Shown here: one piece after another, positions 7,568 through 15,084 of the stretch
Layout of the letters: each line of letters opens with the position of its first letter
Numbering within the stretch: position 1 is the first letter of the stretch
Notes under the pieces: model-generated
Seen by the model: the letters and a program-made list of their open reading frames with translations, nothing else
Databases searched by the model: none
What the model was told of the DNA's origin: nothing
Assembly: GCA_004293505.1 (NCBI GenBank)
Contig: RDYY01000006.1
Span: forward strand, 1-15,084
Direction of reading: 5' to 3'
DNA: 15,084 bases
Source: Sphingobacteriia bacterium
Lineage (GTDB): Bacteria > Bacteroidota > Bacteroidia > Chitinophagales > Chitinophagaceae
Made by a program: the position numbers and the translations under genes

Positions 7568-8086
7568 ATGGAATTAGATTTTACCGAACATTCTCCTGCT
7601 GATTTTTCTCCCCTTTCCAGGACCTGGGTTTACCCTTCCAGCAGAATATTGAGCATGGCAGAAGCATTTGACTTGTCTGATCAAATCAAAGCCTTTACCC
7701 AATCGTGGAAAAGCCATGGCCAACCTGTAAAAGGTTTTGCCAATTTATTTTTTGGTCAATTTTTGGTCATCATGGCCGATGAAACCCTCAGCACTGTCAG
7801 CGGTTGCAGCACTGACCAATCGGTTCATTTTGTACAACAAATGGAAACTTTGTTCGGGGTTCGCTTTTTTGACCGTCAATTACTTGATTTCTGGATCAAA
7901 GAAAAAGTAGAAAGAATTCCCCTGCCCCAGTTGTCACCTGCCTGGCAACATGGATTCATTGGACCAGACACCTTGTTTTTCAACCATTTGGTGTCTACCA
8001 AAAAAGAATGGGAAGAAAAATGGCTGGTACCCGTAAAAGATTCTTGGCTCATGAAAAGACTGGCCACCACAACCCAAACCAGTTAA
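7568..8086 (+). CDS. Conserved Bacteroidota protein of unknown function
   Basis: A 172-residue protein without signal peptide, membrane helix or known catalytic motif. It resembles a family seen across Bacteroidota and, as I recall, often mislabelled as ABC transporter ATPase, although it has no Walker A or signature motif. Recognisable conserved parts are TWVYPSSR (19-26), HGQPVKG (50-56), MADETLSTVSGCSTDQSV (69-86) and FGVRFFDR (96-103). The single Cys80 sits in the SGCSTD segment. The start is ATG 7568, one base after the stop of the CCG-domain gene; an upstream TTG overlapping that gene is less plausible. Tight coupling suggests a role linked to the Fe-S oxidoreductase, such as assembly or regulation, but that is inference. 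Its stop overlaps the convergent receptor gene by four bases. Confidence 0.78.
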   Translation: MELDFTEHSPADFSPLSRTWVYPSSRILSMAEAFDLSDQIKAFTQSWKSHGQPVKGFANLFFGQFLVIMADETLSTVSGCSTDQSVHFVQQMETLFGVRFFDRQLLDFWIKEKVERIPLPQLSPAWQHGFIGPDTLFFNHLVSTKKEWEEKWLVPVKDSWLMKRLATTTQTS

Positions 8087-10521
8087 GCCTTTTTGGCTTT
8101 GTTGATGGCCGATTTTTTCTCTTGATTGGTTAAAACCGATTTGGCCGTTTGGCGATTGAGTTGAAAATTAACCGAGAATCGAATGTTACGTGTATTGCTG
8201 GTATTGATGGCTTGTTGCACAAACCGAGGCCCAGCACTGTTTACAGTAAATTGTTGGGGCGTGAACCAATCAATCCAATTCAGGCCCAATACCAATCTCC
8301 TGTTCATCAATTTTCGTTGAATGCCCAAGTTGAAACCCAGGTTGCTGCGGCTGTTGCCCTGTGGGTCGGCAAAAGCATTGAAGCGAGAAATGGCTTCAAT
8401 GGTCCACATGGGCGAAGGATTGAATGCCATGTTCACCGTATTGTTCCAACTCATTCCATTGCGGTAACCATAGCGGGCAATTTCGGCTGCACCATATACA
8501 TTGTACACAGCCGCCGTACTGCCATTGATGCGCCATTGCTTGTTGAATGCCCAGCCGCCAAAAAACGATATTTCCCATTCTTCTCTTTGGTCAATGTTGA
8601 GCCAAGTGACCGTGGTTTTACCACCCTCAATCAAACTGCGAATGGTATTGAAAACTTGCTGGTTGCGGTTATACCCCAAAGAAGCATTGATGTTGAACTT
8701 ACCCTTGATCCAATTCCAATTCCAGTCCACTTGATCGGCCAAAGTGGGCAGCAAAAAAGGATTCCCAAAACGAAGGTTGTAAGGATCGCTGTAATCAATG
8801 TTGGGATTGAGTTCTGACACACCGGGCCGGCGCAGGGTTTTGCGGTAAAGCAAGGTGGTACTCAAAGCTTTGTTCCATTCTTTGCGCAAGCTAATGTTGG
8901 GCAAAGCATTGAGGTAGCTGTTGCTGACTTCCGGCACCAAGGGCTGTTGAAACCGAAAACCCATGGCGGTGTGCTCGGCATTGATGCCCGCACTAAGGCG
9001 CAAGCCATGTTTCATTTGAATGTTCAGTGAAACCCGGGCATTCCAAATTGTTTGTCTGAACCGAAACTGGTTACTGAGCAAAGGGTTGAGGGCCCAAGAA
9101 GCGTCGCTGGCTTTGTAAAAAAAAGTGTTCAGTTGGTTGTCCAAGACTTGTACTTGTGCAAAAGAGCCCGCCGCCAATTGTAGTTTGTTGTTCAGCGGCA
9201 ATACATATTCCCACCGCAAACTGGCTTGTTGGTTACTGCCCTTGGTCACTTGTTGTTGCAAGGAATCTTGGCCCTTGGGCAGAAAATAGATTTGTTGAAA
9301 GTTTCTTTCTTGTTCATTTTTACTGGTGGTGCCCGAAAGGAATACACGGTGCTGTTCTCCTTTGCGTTTTTTGCCTTTTTGCAAAAGGCTGATGGTGGCT
9401 TGCAAAGAGCCATTGGTACCAGCTGTCTGGTTGTTGCGCTGGCTTTGCCGATAGAGGGCTTGAAATTGGTTGAGGTTGGACAAGAGGGCGTCCCCATTGT
9501 TGGAAAAATCCGTTCCATTCAATTGTACCACCAATCCCCATTGTCGCAAAGGGGTTTGGTCCCAGTCCAATTGCGACCGCCAAGTAGGGCGAACATTGCT
9601 GTTGATAAAATGACTTTGGTTGCGAAAATAATTAACAGAATCAGCATAGAGATTGGTGCGATAACTTTGGTTAAGTCCTCCCAATTTGCTGTAATTGATG
9701 CCCAAGGTTTGCTGCCAATTCCATTTTTTGTTGCGGTAACTGAGGTTGGCATTCAAAGCCATTTCTCCCCGGGTACCATAAGAAACTCCCACCCTTCCTA
9801 TCCAACCTATTTTCCCTTTTTTGGTGACAATGTTGATGACCCCTCCTGCTTCACCCGCATACTGAGGGGGTGGATTGGTCATGAGTTCAATTTTTTCTAT
9901 GCTGCTGCCCGGCAAACTTTCCAACAAATCCTGCAACTGTTGCGGACTCAGGTCGGTGGGCTTCTCATCAATTAGAATACGGGGTTCACGTCCTTTGAGT
10001 AAAATCCTGCCATTGGGATCGTTGCTGACCAGGGGAATGTTGCGCAACAATTCTGCTGTGCTGCTGCCTGCACTCAATGCCGACTCACCTACATTGTACA
10101 CCATGCGGCCTTCTTTGATTTCCATCAAAGGCTTTTCGCTGTAGACCACCACTTCTTGCAATTGGTTGCTGGCGGCTGTCAGGACCACATCACCCAAGTT
10201 AAAATCAAATCGCTCTGGCCGAATGTGAATGCTGTCCATAACCAGGGTAACCAATCCAATGGATTCAATGTGCAAGCGGAACCTTCCCATGGGAAGGGCA
10301 GCAAGTTCAAAATACCCATTCTTATCGGTCAAGACTTGCTTGACCAATTGACTGTCCGCAAACAATTTCACTTGAGCCCCAACCAAGGGATGCAAGGGCT
10401 GTCCTGTTACCGCGGTACCCACCAACAAGCCAGGGTTTTTGGGAGACTTGACGCTTTGAGAAAATACTGTTGTGTTGAAAACAGCGGCAAGGATGCAAAA
10501 AAAGAGCACCGCTTTTTGCAT
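8083..10521 (-). CDS. Outer-membrane receptor with carboxypeptidase-regulatory-like domain, plug and beta-barrel
   Basis: A complete outer-membrane protein of 812 residues. In order it has a signal peptide (about 1-21, ending VFSQ), a carboxypeptidase-regulatory-like beta-sandwich (about 31-115, including TDKNGYFELAALPMGRF at 65-81), a plug domain (about 135-236, with ELLRNIPLV and GEAGGVINIVTKKG) and a large barrel. The barrel carries the signature RRPG...NPxxDYSDPxNxxxGNPxLLP, shared with the receptor at the left edge. A lysine-rich tail of about 22 residues follows the last strand. The mature protein has no cysteine. The family takes up ligands through TonB energy or serves related envelope roles; the ligand is unknown, and no SusD-like gene is adjacent. 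The ATG shares its A with the TGA of the thioredoxin gene (TGATG), so translation is probably coupled. It is the last gene of the trp/his operon. Confidence 0.9.
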   Translation of the reverse strand: MQKAVLFFCILAAVFNTTVFSQSVKSPKNPGLLVGTAVTGQPLHPLVGAQVKLFADSQLVKQVLTDKNGYFELAALPMGRFRLHIESIGLVTLVMDSIHIRPERFDFNLGDVVLTAASNQLQEVVVYSEKPLMEIKEGRMVYNVGESALSAGSSTAELLRNIPLVSNDPNGRILLKGREPRILIDEKPTDLSPQQLQDLLESLPGSSIEKIELMTNPPPQYAGEAGGVINIVTKKGKIGWIGRVGVSYGTRGEMALNANLSYRNKKWNWQQTLGINYSKLGGLNQSYRTNLYADSVNYFRNQSHFINSNVRPTWRSQLDWDQTPLRQWGLVVQLNGTDFSNNGDALLSNLNQFQALYRQSQRNNQTAGTNGSLQATISLLQKGKKRKGEQHRVFLSGTTSKNEQERNFQQIYFLPKGQDSLQQQVTKGSNQQASLRWEYVLPLNNKLQLAAGSFAQVQVLDNQLNTFFYKASDASWALNPLLSNQFRFRQTIWNARVSLNIQMKHGLRLSAGINAEHTAMGFRFQQPLVPEVSNSYLNALPNISLRKEWNKALSTTLLYRKTLRRPGVSELNPNIDYSDPYNLRFGNPFLLPTLADQVDWNWNWIKGKFNINASLGYNRNQQVFNTIRSLIEGGKTTVTWLNIDQREEWEISFFGGWAFNKQWRINGSTAAVYNVYGAAEIARYGYRNGMSWNNTVNMAFNPSPMWTIEAISRFNAFADPQGNSRSNLGFNLGIQRKLMNRRLVLGLNWIDWFTPQQFTVNSAGPRFVQQAINTSNTRNIRFSVNFQLNRQTAKSVLTNQEKKSAINKAKKA

Positions 10522-11597
10522 CAGGGAAACAATTGTTTTAAAAAATCTTGCAGCGCTTGGCCCCGGAGGTTTTTGGCCACTACTTTCCCTTGGGGATCAA
10601 TCAAAAAATTGGTAGGAATCACACTCACCAGGTATTCCCGGGCTACTGCATTGGAAGCTTGCAGGTCACTCAATTGGGTCCATTGCAGCTTGTCTTTGCG
10701 AATGGCTTGCAACCAGGCTTGGCGATCTGTATCCAATGACACACCCAAGATGGTGAAGTTTTTGGCCTTGTATTTTTGGTGGGCCAAAACCAGATTGGGG
10801 TTTTCCTGTCTACAAGGACCACACCAACTGGCCCAAAAATCAATCAGTACATATTTGCCCCGAAAATCTTTTAACTGCACCACCCGCCCGGCCGTGTCTT
10901 TTTGGCTAAAGGCCAACGCTTCGGTACCCGGCGCATTGCGTTTGGCCAAAGCAATTTGTTGTTCGATCAATTGGGCAAAACTGCCTTGTTGGGCCTTGGG
11001 GGACAAAGCTTGGTATCCTTGTTCCAATTCTTCCACGCTGTTCATCAAAGGGCTGATGACGTACAAACCAAATGCGGCAACGGGTGATTGTGGGTACTGG
11101 CCTACAAATTGGTTGACCATGGATTTTAATCCCTGTACTTTCTGTTGAAAATCACCTACCAATGAATCCCTTTGGGGAGAAGCAGGAGCGTTGCGGATGA
11201 CACTGGCACTGGCATTCAAAGATTCTTTGTAAGGCAAGAATTGTTGTTGAAAGCCCAAGAAGTTTTGGTTCAAAGCCGAGCCCGTTGTTTCCCAATTTCT
11301 GGTATCCGCAAAAGGGCCCGTAATGGTCAAGCTATCCGGTCCCAAAAAAAACTCAACCGATTGGTTGGCCCATGCCAACCTAAAATAATCGGGGGTTGGC
11401 AAGGGAAGGCTAAACATCCATTCCCCATTTTTGACCGTGTCATTGGCCACCAACTGTCCTTGTGCCCCTTGGTAGAATTGTACCACGGTTCCAGCAGGAA
11501 CCCCTTGCCATTGGGCCTTGATCCTTAACACTTGGCTATGCCCTGCGAAGAAAAAAAGGCAAAATATCCCTGTTAAAAAAATGAATTTGCACCTCAT
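10521..11597 (-). CDS. TlpA-like thiol-disulfide oxidoreductase with N-terminal DUF4369-like domain
   Basis: A probable periplasmic thioredoxin-fold protein of 358 residues. It has a hydrophobic signal sequence (about 1-21), a beta-rich DUF4369-like region (about 24-110), a helical linker (about 110-220) and a redoxin/TlpA domain (about 225-358) with FWASWCGPC (254-262, active Cys259 and Cys262) and the cis-proline segment VIPTNF (326-331). It would reduce or isomerise disulfides in envelope proteins; the target is unknown. The start at 11597 is chosen because its ATG overlaps the hisIE stop (ATGA) and begins a signal peptide. The same frame stays open to 11921, but that extension only reads antisense... 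through hisIE in another frame and lacks protein-like character. The stop overlaps the downstream receptor ATG by one base. Confidence 0.88.
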   Translation of the reverse strand: MRCKFIFLTGIFCLFFFAGHSQVLRIKAQWQGVPAGTVVQFYQGAQGQLVANDTVKNGEWMFSLPLPTPDYFRLAWANQSVEFFLGPDSLTITGPFADTRNWETTGSALNQNFLGFQQQFLPYKESLNASASVIRNAPASPQRDSLVGDFQQKVQGLKSMVNQFVGQYPQSPVAAFGLYVISPLMNSVEELEQGYQALSPKAQQGSFAQLIEQQIALAKRNAPGTEALAFSQKDTAGRVVQLKDFRGKYVLIDFWASWCGPCRQENPNLVLAHQKYKAKNFTILGVSLDTDRQAWLQAIRKDKLQWTQLSDLQASNAVAREYLVSVIPTNFLIDPQGKVVAKNLRGQALQDFLKQLFP

Positions 11598-12190
11598 GCA
11601 GCATGGCGTTTTTTCAATACCGCAATGACTTCGTCCAACCCTACTCCCTTGGCTTGCAAGAGCATCAAATAATGAAAGAGCAAATCGGCAGATTCCCCCA
11701 AGAAAAGTTCTTTGTTGTTGTCTTTTGCTTCTATCACCATTTCTACTGCTTCCTCTCCCACTTTTTGGGCAATCTTGTTGATGCCTTTTTGGAACATCTT
11801 GGCCACATAAGAAGAGGCAGGATCGGCATTTTTGCGCAAGGCAATGACCTCGGACAAATAATCCAAAAAATGGGGCGAATGGTTGGGCTCGTTCCAGCAG
11901 GTGTCGGCACCAGTATGGCAAACAGGTCCCAAGGGGTGGGCCTTGATCAACAGCGTATCGGCATCACAGTCCATGGCCATGGACCTGAGTTCTAAAAAAT
12001 GACCACTCTCTTCTCCTTTGGTCCAGAGCCTTTGTTTGCTGCGACTGAAAAATGTAACCCGGCCTGTGCTGGTGGTTTTTTCCAAAGCAGCTGGGTTCAT
12101 GAAACCCAACATCAGTACTTTGAGGGTGCGGTCATCCTGTACAATGGCCGGCACCAATCCGTCGGCATATTTGGCAAAATCAACTTGCAT
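11594..12190 (-). CDS. hisIE: Bifunctional phosphoribosyl-AMP cyclohydrolase / phosphoribosyl-ATP diphosphatase
   Basis: Catalyses steps two and three of histidine synthesis (EC 3.6.1.31 and 3.5.4.19), cytoplasmic. In 198 residues it joins the HisI domain (about 1-104), with the metal-binding acidic cluster MDCDADTLL (73-81) and the cysteine segment GPVCHTGADTCW (88-99), to the HisE domain (about 108-198), with KINxx-type helix KGINKIAQKVGEEAVE (135-150) and ESADLLFHYL (166-175). The fused order I-E is the usual one in Bacteroidota and enterobacteria. All expected metal ligands appear present. It is separated from hisF by 15 bp, and its TGA overlaps the ATG of the thioredoxin gene (ATGA). Confidence 0.96.
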   Translation of the reverse strand: MQVDFAKYADGLVPAIVQDDRTLKVLMLGFMNPAALEKTTSTGRVTFFSRSKQRLWTKGEESGHFLELRSMAMDCDADTLLIKAHPLGPVCHTGADTCWNEPNHSPHFLDYLSEVIALRKNADPASSYVAKMFQKGINKIAQKVGEEAVEMVIEAKDNNKELFLGESADLLFHYLMLLQAKGVGLDEVIAVLKKRHAA

Positions 12191-12205
12191 GGTACAAATG
12201 TCGGT

Positions 12206-12964
12206 TTATCTGCGAATAGGAATGCCATTCTCGGCCAAATAAGCTTTCAACTCGGGCAAATCCACTTCTTTGAAATGGAAAATACTGGCAGCCAACCCTG
12301 CATCGGCTGCCGTTTCTTGAAACAAGGTTTTAAAATGTTCCGCTTGCCCTGCACCACCTGAAGCAATGACAGGCACGGTTACTGCTTGGGCAACTGCATG
12401 GGTCATGGCCAATGCAAAGCCCGATTTGGCCCCATCTTGGTTCATGGAGGTCAAAAGAATTTCTCCAGCACCCAGGGCTACGCCTTCTTTGGCCCAATCC
12501 ACCACTTCTCTGCCCGTGGCTTCCCTTCCACCGTTGAGAAATACCTCGCCCCTGCCCTTTTCATCTTGTCTGGCATCAATGGCCAGGACAACGCATTGGC
12601 TGCCAAATTCTTGGGCCAATTCTGAAACCAGCTGAGGTCGCCTAAAAGCGGCACTGTTAACAGAAACCTTGTCGGCTCCGGACTGCAACAATTCGCGCAC
12701 GTCCGCTACGGAAGAAATGCCGCCACCTACCGTAAAAGGAATATTGATCTCAGCCGCTATGCGGTAGACCAATTCCTTGAAGGTCTTTCGCCTTTCGTTG
12801 GTGGCAGTGATGTCCAAAAAAACCAATTCATCGGCCCCTTGTTCTGCATACCATTTTCCCAAGGCAACAGGGTCACCTGCGTCTCGAATGTTTTCGAATT
12901 GAATGCCTTTTACCGTGCGGCCATCTTTGATGTCAAGACAGGGTATGATGCGTTTGGTCAACAT
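12206..12964 (-). CDS. hisF: Imidazole glycerol phosphate synthase, cyclase subunit
   Basis: The synthase subunit of the HisH-HisF complex (EC 4.3.2.10). It uses ammonia from HisH to turn PRFAR into imidazole glycerol phosphate and AICAR. The 252-residue TIM barrel shows the expected motifs: [15 protein letters not shown] (1-15, catalytic Asp11), FTVGGGI (77-83), VVLAIDAR (125-132, catalytic Asp130), [12 protein letters not shown] (171-182) and the phosphate-binding IASGGAG (200-206). The ATG at 12964 is chosen over a TTG two codons upstream because it gives the [11 protein letters not shown] start typical of HisF. It lies 2 bp after the hisA stop and 15 bp before hisIE, in the normal late-histidine order. 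Confidence 0.97.
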   Translation of the reverse strand: MLTKRIIPCLDIKDGRTVKGIQFENIRDAGDPVALGKWYAEQGADELVFLDITATNERRKTFKELVYRIAAEINIPFTVGGGISSVADVRELLQSGADKVSVNSAAFRRPQLVSELAQEFGSQCVVLAIDARQDEKGRGEVFLNGGREATGREVVDWAKEGVALGAGEILLTSMNQDGAKSGFALAMTHAVAQAVTVPVIASGGAGQAEHFKTLFQETAADAGLAASIFHFKEVDLPELKAYLAENGIPIRR

Positions 12965-12966
12965 GG

Positions 12967-13686
12967 TCAATTGTTTAATTCGGCTAAAGTTGCCAATGAA
13001 ATCTTGCCCTCATAAAAAGCTTTGCCTACAATGGCTCCACTACAACCGATTTGAGCCAGTTCCATCAAGTCGGAAGCTTGGGAAACACCGCCACTGGCAA
13101 TCAATGACAATCCGGGTTCTGCCCTTAAAATGCGCTGGTACAGATCCACAGCGGGCCCTTGCATTTTTCCGTCTTTGCTGATATCGGTACAAAAAAAAGA
13201 TTCGATGCCCAAAGCCCGGTAATGTTGCAAAAAATCAAAGAGGTTCCATGCGGTGGTTTCAGTCCATCCACTCACTGCAATCTGCTCAGCTTTTACATCG
13301 GCCCCCACCAAAAACACTTGGGCGCCATAAGATTTGATCCAGTCGGCAAAAACAGCGGGTTGTTTGGCGGCCATGCTGCCAATGGTGGCCCAATTGGCAC
13401 CTGCTGCCAAGACTTTGTCCAACTCTGCTTGGGAAGTGATGCCACCCCCAAAATCAATTTCCAGGGAACTTTGCTCCCGTATGGCTTTCAAGACAGCCAG
13501 GTTCATGGTTTTGCCCGCTTTGGCCCCATCCAAATCGACCAGGTGAAGCCTTTTCAATCCAGCTTTTTCAAAGGAGAGGGCCATGGCCACTGGGTCTTCT
13601 CCATAGACGGTTTTTTGGGCATAGTCACCTTGGGTGAGTCGTACACATTTTCCGTCAATCAAATCTATGGCAGGGATAATGGTCAT
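12967..13686 (-). CDS. hisA: Phosphoribosylformimino-5-aminoimidazole carboxamide ribotide (ProFAR) isomerase
   Basis: Catalyses the Amadori-type isomerisation of ProFAR to PRFAR in histidine synthesis (EC 5.3.1.16). It is a 239-residue TIM barrel of normal length. Visible residues are IIPAIDLIDGKCVRL (3-17, catalytic Asp8), LVDLDGA (49-55), IDFGGGI (77-83), VGADVK (127-132, catalytic Asp130), CTDISKDGKMQGP (166-178) and the phosphate site IASGGVS (196-202). It follows hisH with a 3-bp gap and precedes hisF by 2 bp. It is close to trpA, but nothing seen here marks it as a dual HisA/TrpF (PriA) enzyme. Confidence 0.97.
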   Translation of the reverse strand: MTIIPAIDLIDGKCVRLTQGDYAQKTVYGEDPVAMALSFEKAGLKRLHLVDLDGAKAGKTMNLAVLKAIREQSSLEIDFGGGITSQAELDKVLAAGANWATIGSMAAKQPAVFADWIKSYGAQVFLVGADVKAEQIAVSGWTETTAWNLFDFLQHYRALGIESFFCTDISKDGKMQGPAVDLYQRILRAEPGLSLIASGGVSQASDLMELAQIGCSGAIVGKAFYEGKISLATLAELNN

Positions 13687-13689
13687 GTA

Positions 13690-14298
13690 TTAAAGTGGGA
13701 GGTCTAAAAAATTTTGGAGAATGGTTTGTCCGGTGTCAGCACTTTTTTCGGGGTGGAATTGTACCCCATAGAAATTGTCTTTGTGCAGGGCCGAGCTGTA
13801 CGACAAACCATAATGGGTGGTGGCAATGGTATGTGCACCCAAGTGTGCGTAATAGCCGTGCACAAAATAACAATAAGACCCATCAGATACTTTGTTGAAC
13901 AAAGGACCAGACAATTGGGTGATTTGGTTCCAGCCCATTTGTGGGGTTTTGATGCGGTCTTTTTGGTCCAAGGGCGAGGGTTCAAAAGCTTGCACGGTCT
14001 CTTCAAAAATACCCAGGCAAGTGGTGTCATTTTCTGCACTGTAGCGACACATGAGTTGCATGCCCAAACAAATACCCAAAACTGGTTGCTGTAAATTTTT
14101 AATGAACAGGTCCAACTGCCTTTCTTGCAAATACTGCATGGCTGATTGGGCTTCTCCTACTCCAGGAAAAATGACTTTGTCGGCGGCTGCAATTTTTTCT
14201 TTGTCGTCTGTCACCAAGGCTTCAATGCCCAATCGTTGAAGGGCAAATGAGACGGACTGAATATTGCCAGCGTTGTATTGAATCACAGCTATTTTCAT
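13690..14298 (-). CDS. hisH: Imidazole glycerol phosphate synthase, glutamine amidotransferase subunit
   Basis: A class I glutamine amidotransferase of 202 residues that hydrolyses glutamine and channels ammonia to HisF (EC 4.3.2.10). The catalytic triad is complete: Cys77 in GICLGMQLM (75-83), and His182 and Glu184 in VQFHPEKS (179-186). YNAGNIQSV (8-16) and FPGVGEAQSAM (44-54) are typical of HisH rather than other amidotransferases. Its ATG overlaps the trpA stop (ATGA), which suggests translational coupling of a tryptophan gene to a histidine gene. hisA follows after 3 bp. Confidence 0.96.
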   Translation of the reverse strand: MKIAVIQYNAGNIQSVSFALQRLGIEALVTDDKEKIAAADKVIFPGVGEAQSAMQYLQERQLDLFIKNLQQPVLGICLGMQLMCRYSAENDTTCLGIFEETVQAFEPSPLDQKDRIKTPQMGWNQITQLSGPLFNKVSDGSYCYFVHGYYAHLGAHTIATTHYGLSYSSALHKDNFYGVQFHPEKSADTGQTILQNFLDLPL

Positions 14299-15084
14299 GG
14301 TGTGGACAAGGGTCTGATGGATTGAATGAAGTGGGGAATTTTTTCCAAGTAATTGCTGGGATGCTGTCCCAAGAACCGAATGAAAGCGGACCCTACAATT
14401 CCGCCCCTGGTCAGGGCTGCAGCTTGGTCAAAACTGGCCTGGTCATGGATGCCAAAGCCCACCAAGATGGGATGGCGCAAATTCAATTCCACCAATGATT
14501 TTAGGTAGGTGGTTAATGTTGCTGCAGGGGTAGAAGATGAACCGGTGGTAGCCGAAGCAGATACGGCATACAAAAAACCACTGGTGCGTTCATCCAGGGC
14601 CTTGACCCTTTCGGGAGATGACTGGGGAGTGACCAAAAAACTAAAGTCCAATCCGTGGTTTTTTAAAACAGCCCCATACTCTCGGTCAAAAGCATCGGGG
14701 GGCAAGTCGGGCAAAATGATGCCATCCACTCCAACGGCTGCTGCCCTTTGACAAAATTTTTCAAACCCAAATTGCAACACAGGGTTCAAGTAACCCATCA
14801 AGACCAAGCCCACCTTGTTCATCCCGGGTAAGCTTCTAAAATCTTTCAATTGTTGAAACAGGATTTCCATGGTCATGCCATTGGCCAAAGCTTTTGAACT
14901 GCTCTCTTGGATAACAGGTCCATCTGCCAAAGGATCACTGTAAGGCATGCCTATTTCAATGATGTCGACCCCAGCGGCCACCAAGGATTGCAGGATGGGA
15001 AGAACATCACTTACTTGGGGATAGCCTGCCGTAAAATAAATATTCAAAATTTTGTGTGGCGATGAAGCCAATATGTTGGATAAC
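14295..15084 (-). CDS. trpA: Tryptophan synthase alpha subunit, N-terminal end outside the window
   Basis: The alpha subunit of tryptophan synthase (EC 4.2.1.20) cleaves indole-3-glycerol phosphate to indole and glyceraldehyde 3-phosphate, passing indole to TrpB. The frame is open to the window edge; a TTG at 15071 is not a credible start, since family alignment needs roughly ten more residues. Motifs present are NIYFTAGYP, IIEIGMPYSDPLADGP with the catalytic Glu and Asp (equivalent to E. coli Glu49 and Asp60), ILPDLPPD, FLVTP and the phosphate-binding GGIVGSAF. The C terminus is intact, and its TGA overlaps the hisH ATG. The other trp genes presumably lie upstream, outside the window. Confidence 0.95.
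   Translation of the reverse strand, partial: LSNILASSPHKILNIYFTAGYPQVSDVLPILQSLVAAGVDIIEIGMPYSDPLADGPVIQESSSKALANGMTMEILFQQLKDFRSLPGMNKVGLVLMGYLNPVLQFGFEKFCQRAAAVGVDGIILPDLPPDAFDREYGAVLKNHGLDFSFLVTPQSSPERVKALDERTSGFLYAVSASATTGSSSTPAATLTTYLKSLVELNLRHPILVGFGIHDQASFDQAAALTRGGIVGSAFIRFLGQHPSNYLEKIPHFIQSIRPLSTP

Noticed and set aside
8085..8099. Small hairpin AAGCC-TTTTT-GGCTT at the end of the receptor gene
   Set aside because: Only five pairs, with the T run in the loop rather than after the stem; it is explained by the Lys-Ala-rich coding tail.
9226..9975. Long open frame of 249 codons on the plus strand, antisense to the receptor gene
   Set aside because: No recognisable family, and it lies wholly over a well-supported receptor gene; it looks like a codon-bias shadow.
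10156..11148. Long open frame of 330 codons on the plus strand across the receptor/thioredoxin junction
   Set aside because: It is antisense to two well-supported genes and has no domain-like composition.
11598..11921. N-terminal extension of the thioredoxin gene to a 466-residue frame
   Set aside because: The extension lies over hisIE in another frame and has an unnatural Cys/Arg-rich composition; the internal ATG at 11597 begins a signal peptide and forms an ATGA overlap with hisIE.
12967..13686. HisA as a dual HisA/TrpF enzyme (PriA-like) because trpA is adjacent
   Set aside because: No PriA-specific feature could be pointed out, and trpF could be just outside the window. Finding trpF absent from the genome would reopen the idea.

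Overview
The window looks like a chromosomal stretch from a Bacteroidota bacterium, probably of the Chitinophagales (Chitinophagaceae or Saprospiraceae type). The evidence is two outer-membrane beta-barrel receptors of the kind abundant in that phylum, a DUF4369/TlpA-type thioredoxin, a fused HisIE, starts with little Shine-Dalgarno signal, and candidate promoters of the Bacteroidota form TAnnTTTG. No RNA gene, insertion sequence, CRISPR array or phage remnant is visible. Coding density is very high: every intergenic gap is under 100 bp.

Left part (1-4780). The 3' end of an outer-membrane receptor gene with a glycine-rich insert ends in a strong intrinsic terminator. Next come a protein-L-isoaspartate methyltransferase gene (pcm, + strand) and, convergent with it, a two-gene minus-strand unit: a PyrR-like phosphoribosyltransferase followed by an alpha-D-phosphohexomutase.

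Middle part (4781-8086). A five-helix membrane protein with two 4Fe-4S motifs and a soluble CCG-domain protein (HdrB-like) together make a split version of an HdrD/EtfD-type electron-transfer oxidoreductase. They probably pass electrons between a soluble donor such as ETF and the menaquinone pool. The two halves are separated by a LysE-family exporter gene on the opposite strand. The CCG gene is followed one base later by a small conserved Bacteroidota protein of unknown function.

Right part (8083-15084, all minus strand, read right to left). This is a tightly packed operon: trpA (5' end outside the window), hisH, hisA, hisF, hisIE, then a TlpA-like thioredoxin gene and a second outer-membrane receptor gene. 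Junctions are ATGA overlaps (trpA/hisH, hisIE/tlpA), a TGATG overlap (tlpA/receptor) or gaps of 2-15 bp. The tryptophan gene feeds directly into the late histidine genes, and the amino-acid operon runs on without a break into two envelope genes. This arrangement is the most unusual feature of the window.

I did not find a clearly new defence, mobile or RNA-based system. The best leads are the mixed trp/his/envelope operon, the split Fe-S oxidoreductase with its uncharacterised partner, and a substituted glycine in the SAM-binding motif of Pcm.
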